Below, one piece after another: positions 35,956 through 37,504 of a stretch of DNA of 37,504 bases (position 1 is the stretch's first letter; the number at the start of each line of letters is the position of its first letter). Below the pieces are notes generated by a model. That model searched no databases. It saw only the letters and a program-made list of their open reading frames with translations, and was not told the origin of the DNA. This DNA comes from Nitrospinota bacterium. GTDB taxonomy: Bacteria > Nitrospirota > Nitrospiria > Nitrospirales > UBA8639. Made by a program: the position numbers and the translations under genes. The DNA is taken from assembly GCA_022572725.1 (NCBI GenBank), contig JACZVJ010000018.1, positions 1-37,504 on the forward strand, in the 5' to 3' direction.

Positions 35956-36201
35956 ATGGCGCTCACAGTAATCAGCATTGGAATCTCCACAACCCTTGTA
36001 GCGTTGGTGGTTCTCCACCGGGTCTGGTCGATTAAACCGACCAGGGAATCCAAACCATCCCTTTCAGCTCAAATTTACCGTTTGTGGACGTGGAACGGTA
36101 ATAGAAATCACCACCAAATTTTTCGAGAACCAGATGGTGAGGGAATTTTGGATGGAGTGGCTACGGGTAATACTGAGGAGCCAAAAGGACAAAACCGATA
36201 G
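35956..36201 (+). CDS. small single-span membrane protein
   Basis: An 81-aa protein with an ideal Shine-Dalgarno (AGGAGG, six bases before the ATG). Residues 2-22 form one hydrophobic helix (ALTVISIGISTTLVALVVLH), followed by a positively charged juxtamembrane stretch (HRVWSIKPTRESK) and a polar tail (YRLWTWNGNRNHHQIFREPDGEG). The expected topology is N-out/C-in by the positive-inside rule. A sigma54-type promoter and a palindromic site lie upstream. No family was recognised. Frames opening further upstream are not supported. Confidence 0.6.
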   Translation: MALTVISIGISTTLVALVVLHRVWSIKPTRESKPSLSAQIYRLWTWNGNRNHHQIFREPDGEGILDGVATGNTEEPKGQNR

Positions 36202-36900
36202 CCCAAAACCAGGTAAACCCATCGGATTGGAACCTGTCCCAAAACTATCCGAAGGGTGGGGGGTAAATCCATTGTCAGAGAAAAGAGGGATACTGGCCAC
36301 CCCATCACGTGATGGAATACGGGTAAACCCTCGACGGTCCCCGACCCATTGGCCCCAACCGATGGCCTTCTCTCTGGAGGAAGTTGGTCCGGCACCTTCC
36401 GCTGCGCATAGATCCCCTTCTGCATAGCTCGCCGCCACAAAAACTGACCCGCATGGCCTCCGTTATTCCGGTATCGAATTGCCATAGCCTCCAAAACGAG
36501 AAAGGTTCCTTGATCGTTCCGCACGTAAGTTCCAGGAGAAACGATCGAGGCCAGATTAAGTATGGCTAGCCCAATCACCCCAACTGGCGCTTGCCCTCTA
36601 GGACGCAGACATACAACTTATCGGGCAATGAGCTAGGTAGAGACCTTCCTTGCAAGGGAACCCGGGATTCTAAGAAGGCGGGAAAAGAAAGGGAGAAAAG
36701 ATGAGACCCTAGGGAGAGAGAAAAGGAATGGCTGGGACTACTGGACGATTTTAAAACCCTTAGGCCAGAAAATCCGGATGTGGATCTCAACAGCTTCTTG
36801 GCGACTTGAGGGCTATTAACGATTATTATTTGGGGTGAGTGACGGGTCTCGAACTACTTGCCAATAGGGTCCAACCCCGCCACAGGCGCATGGTTACATG
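36202..36900. other. intergenic tract after the small membrane protein gene
   Basis: No supported gene was found. A minus-strand frame at 36108-36578 overlaps the small membrane protein gene and lacks a good ribosome binding site. The 10-bp palindrome CCTTGCAAGG is at about 36645-36655. Confidence 0.35.
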
Positions 36901-36907
36901 GATTGAC

Positions 36908-36944
36908 GCGGACAGGAATAGACCAAAGTGGGTCACCTGTCCGC
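36908..36944. repeat. long imperfect hairpin at the edge of a GC-rich segment
   Basis: Perfect arms GCGGACAGG (36908-36916) and CCTGTCCGC (36936-36944) enclose a second stem GACC/GGTC. It marks approximately where the base composition becomes more GC-rich toward the window end. It may be the end of a mobile element or a termination structure; no transposase is visible. Confidence 0.5.
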
Positions 36945-37094
36945 AAATCCGCAACCCAGACGCAACCTAATCGTTCTACGTAGAGCCATGGCTTGTCGGG
37001 AATGTACGTGACGCTACCGGCGGTTGCCGCCTACGGCAAAGCGGTGCTAGGCTGGGTGATCGCCGCCTTCACCGGCGAGAACGGAGGTGCTGAG

Positions 37095-37409
37095 ATGTGG
37101 AAAGTGGTGATGCTGGTGTGTGGGGTGTGCGTCTTGCTGCTGGTAGGCTGTGCGGCTGCGCCCCAGTCCCAAATCGACCAATCCCCTGACGACGCGCTGC
37201 TCGATCACGGCTTGCTTGGTCCGGTGAAGCAAGACGGCTACGGGCTTGGTGTGCACCACGACGCGACAGGGCGACCGTTTCGTTGGGTGCCACAGGGTGA
37301 ACCGGCTAATTTCAGCGACCCGCTGCTGGATGTGACGCCGAACGCCTACGGTCCTGGCATCGGCATGGATCAGTACGGACGACCAGTGCAGGCGGTGCCG
37401 TTTCAATAA
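37095..37409 (+). CDS. small lipoprotein with internal repeat
   Basis: A 104-aa protein from the ATG at 37095, chosen for the GGAGGTG upstream; a frame opening at 36993 lacks this and would bury the signal sequence. The signal MWKVVMLVCGVCVLLLVGC ends in a lipobox (LVGC, C19). The mature part carries two similar units, YGLGVHHDATGRPFRWVP and YGPGIGMDQYGRPVQAVP. The gene is clearly more GC-rich than most of the window, which fits horizontal origin or a different genomic neighbourhood beyond the edge. Its function is unknown; probably an outer-membrane or periplasm-anchored protein. Confidence 0.7.
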   Translation: MWKVVMLVCGVCVLLLVGCAAAPQSQIDQSPDDALLDHGLLGPVKQDGYGLGVHHDATGRPFRWVPQGEPANFSDPLLDVTPNAYGPGIGMDQYGRPVQAVPFQ

Positions 37410-37504
37410 GCCGATGCCGAGTTAAACCAACACCCGCCTGACGTGCCCCAGTGATCGCAACCCTTTCGCAGGCGTCTGCACCTAACTCCGGCGACCCCCA
37501 CCTC

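Noticed and set aside
36108-36578. A 156-codon minus-strand frame
   Set aside because: It starts at GTG without a good ribosome binding site and runs antisense into the small membrane protein gene, which has far better signals.
1-37504. CRISPR arrays, rRNA genes, intact insertion sequences
   Set aside because: No regularly spaced direct repeats, rRNA core segments or transposase motifs were seen on either strand.

Overview
The window (37.5 kb, roughly 50-55% GC by eye) looks like a chromosomal segment of an autotrophic Nitrospirota bacterium, probably Nitrospira-like. This rests on protein families, not on a marker gene. The main clues are a multi-subunit 2-oxoacid:ferredoxin oxidoreductase operon of the Hydrogenobacter/Nitrospira reverse-TCA type with an additional CO-dehydrogenase-like subunit, and a large universal stress/rubredoxin/PCP_red protein next to a radical SAM protein. 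No rRNA, nxr, amo or other genus-defining gene is present, so the assignment is an inference. No CRISPR array, intact transposase or prophage was seen.

Layout. 1-2.7 kb: the 5' end of an AAA ATPase leaving the window, then a methyltransferase, a DUF427 protein and a conserved hypothetical, all on the minus strand. 2.8-2.9 kb: tRNA-Asn with its own promoter and terminator. 3.1-7.7 kb: the 2-oxoacid:ferredoxin oxidoreductase operon (minus strand), with a sigma70 promoter, a structured leader and a terminator; it should supply fixed carbon through reductive carboxylation. 7.95-9.84 kb: a TIGR03790-like gene broken by two frameshifts and one in-frame stop. 10-12.8 kb: metK and ahcY (activated methyl cycle), with metF about 15 kb away at 27.3 kb. 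13-17.3 kb: a plus-strand operon of a 697-aa USP/rubredoxin/PCP_red protein, a radical SAM/SPASM/PCP_red protein and a CopD-like membrane protein. 17.6-19.5 kb: der GTPase and a small cytochrome c. 19.7-25.6 kb (minus strand): an M20 peptidase, a site-2 protease, an XRE-HTH/metallo-beta-lactamase fusion, a macro-domain protein and a REC-GGDEF-EAL protein. 25.7-27.3 kb: a long tract without convincing genes. 28.2-30.3 kb: small hypothetical genes and a REP-type palindrome. 30.4-34.2 kb: glnS, a candidate plus-strand small RNA, a ROK sugar kinase and a PilZ protein, with further REP palindromes. 34.4-36.2 kb: a response regulator and a small membrane protein, each preceded by a shared palindrome and a sigma54-like -24/-12 element. 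36.9-37.5 kb: a GC-rich end with a long inverted repeat and a lipoprotein gene.

The two most distinctive items are the PCP_red/rubredoxin/radical-SAM operon, a plausible uncharacterised redox or tetrapyrrole-related system, and the duplicated palindrome-plus-sigma54 arrangement at 34.7-36.2 kb, which suggests a small co-regulated signalling regulon. Three c-di-GMP or two-component proteins (REC-GGDEF-EAL, PilZ, stand-alone REC) occur within 12 kb, but they are not one operon.
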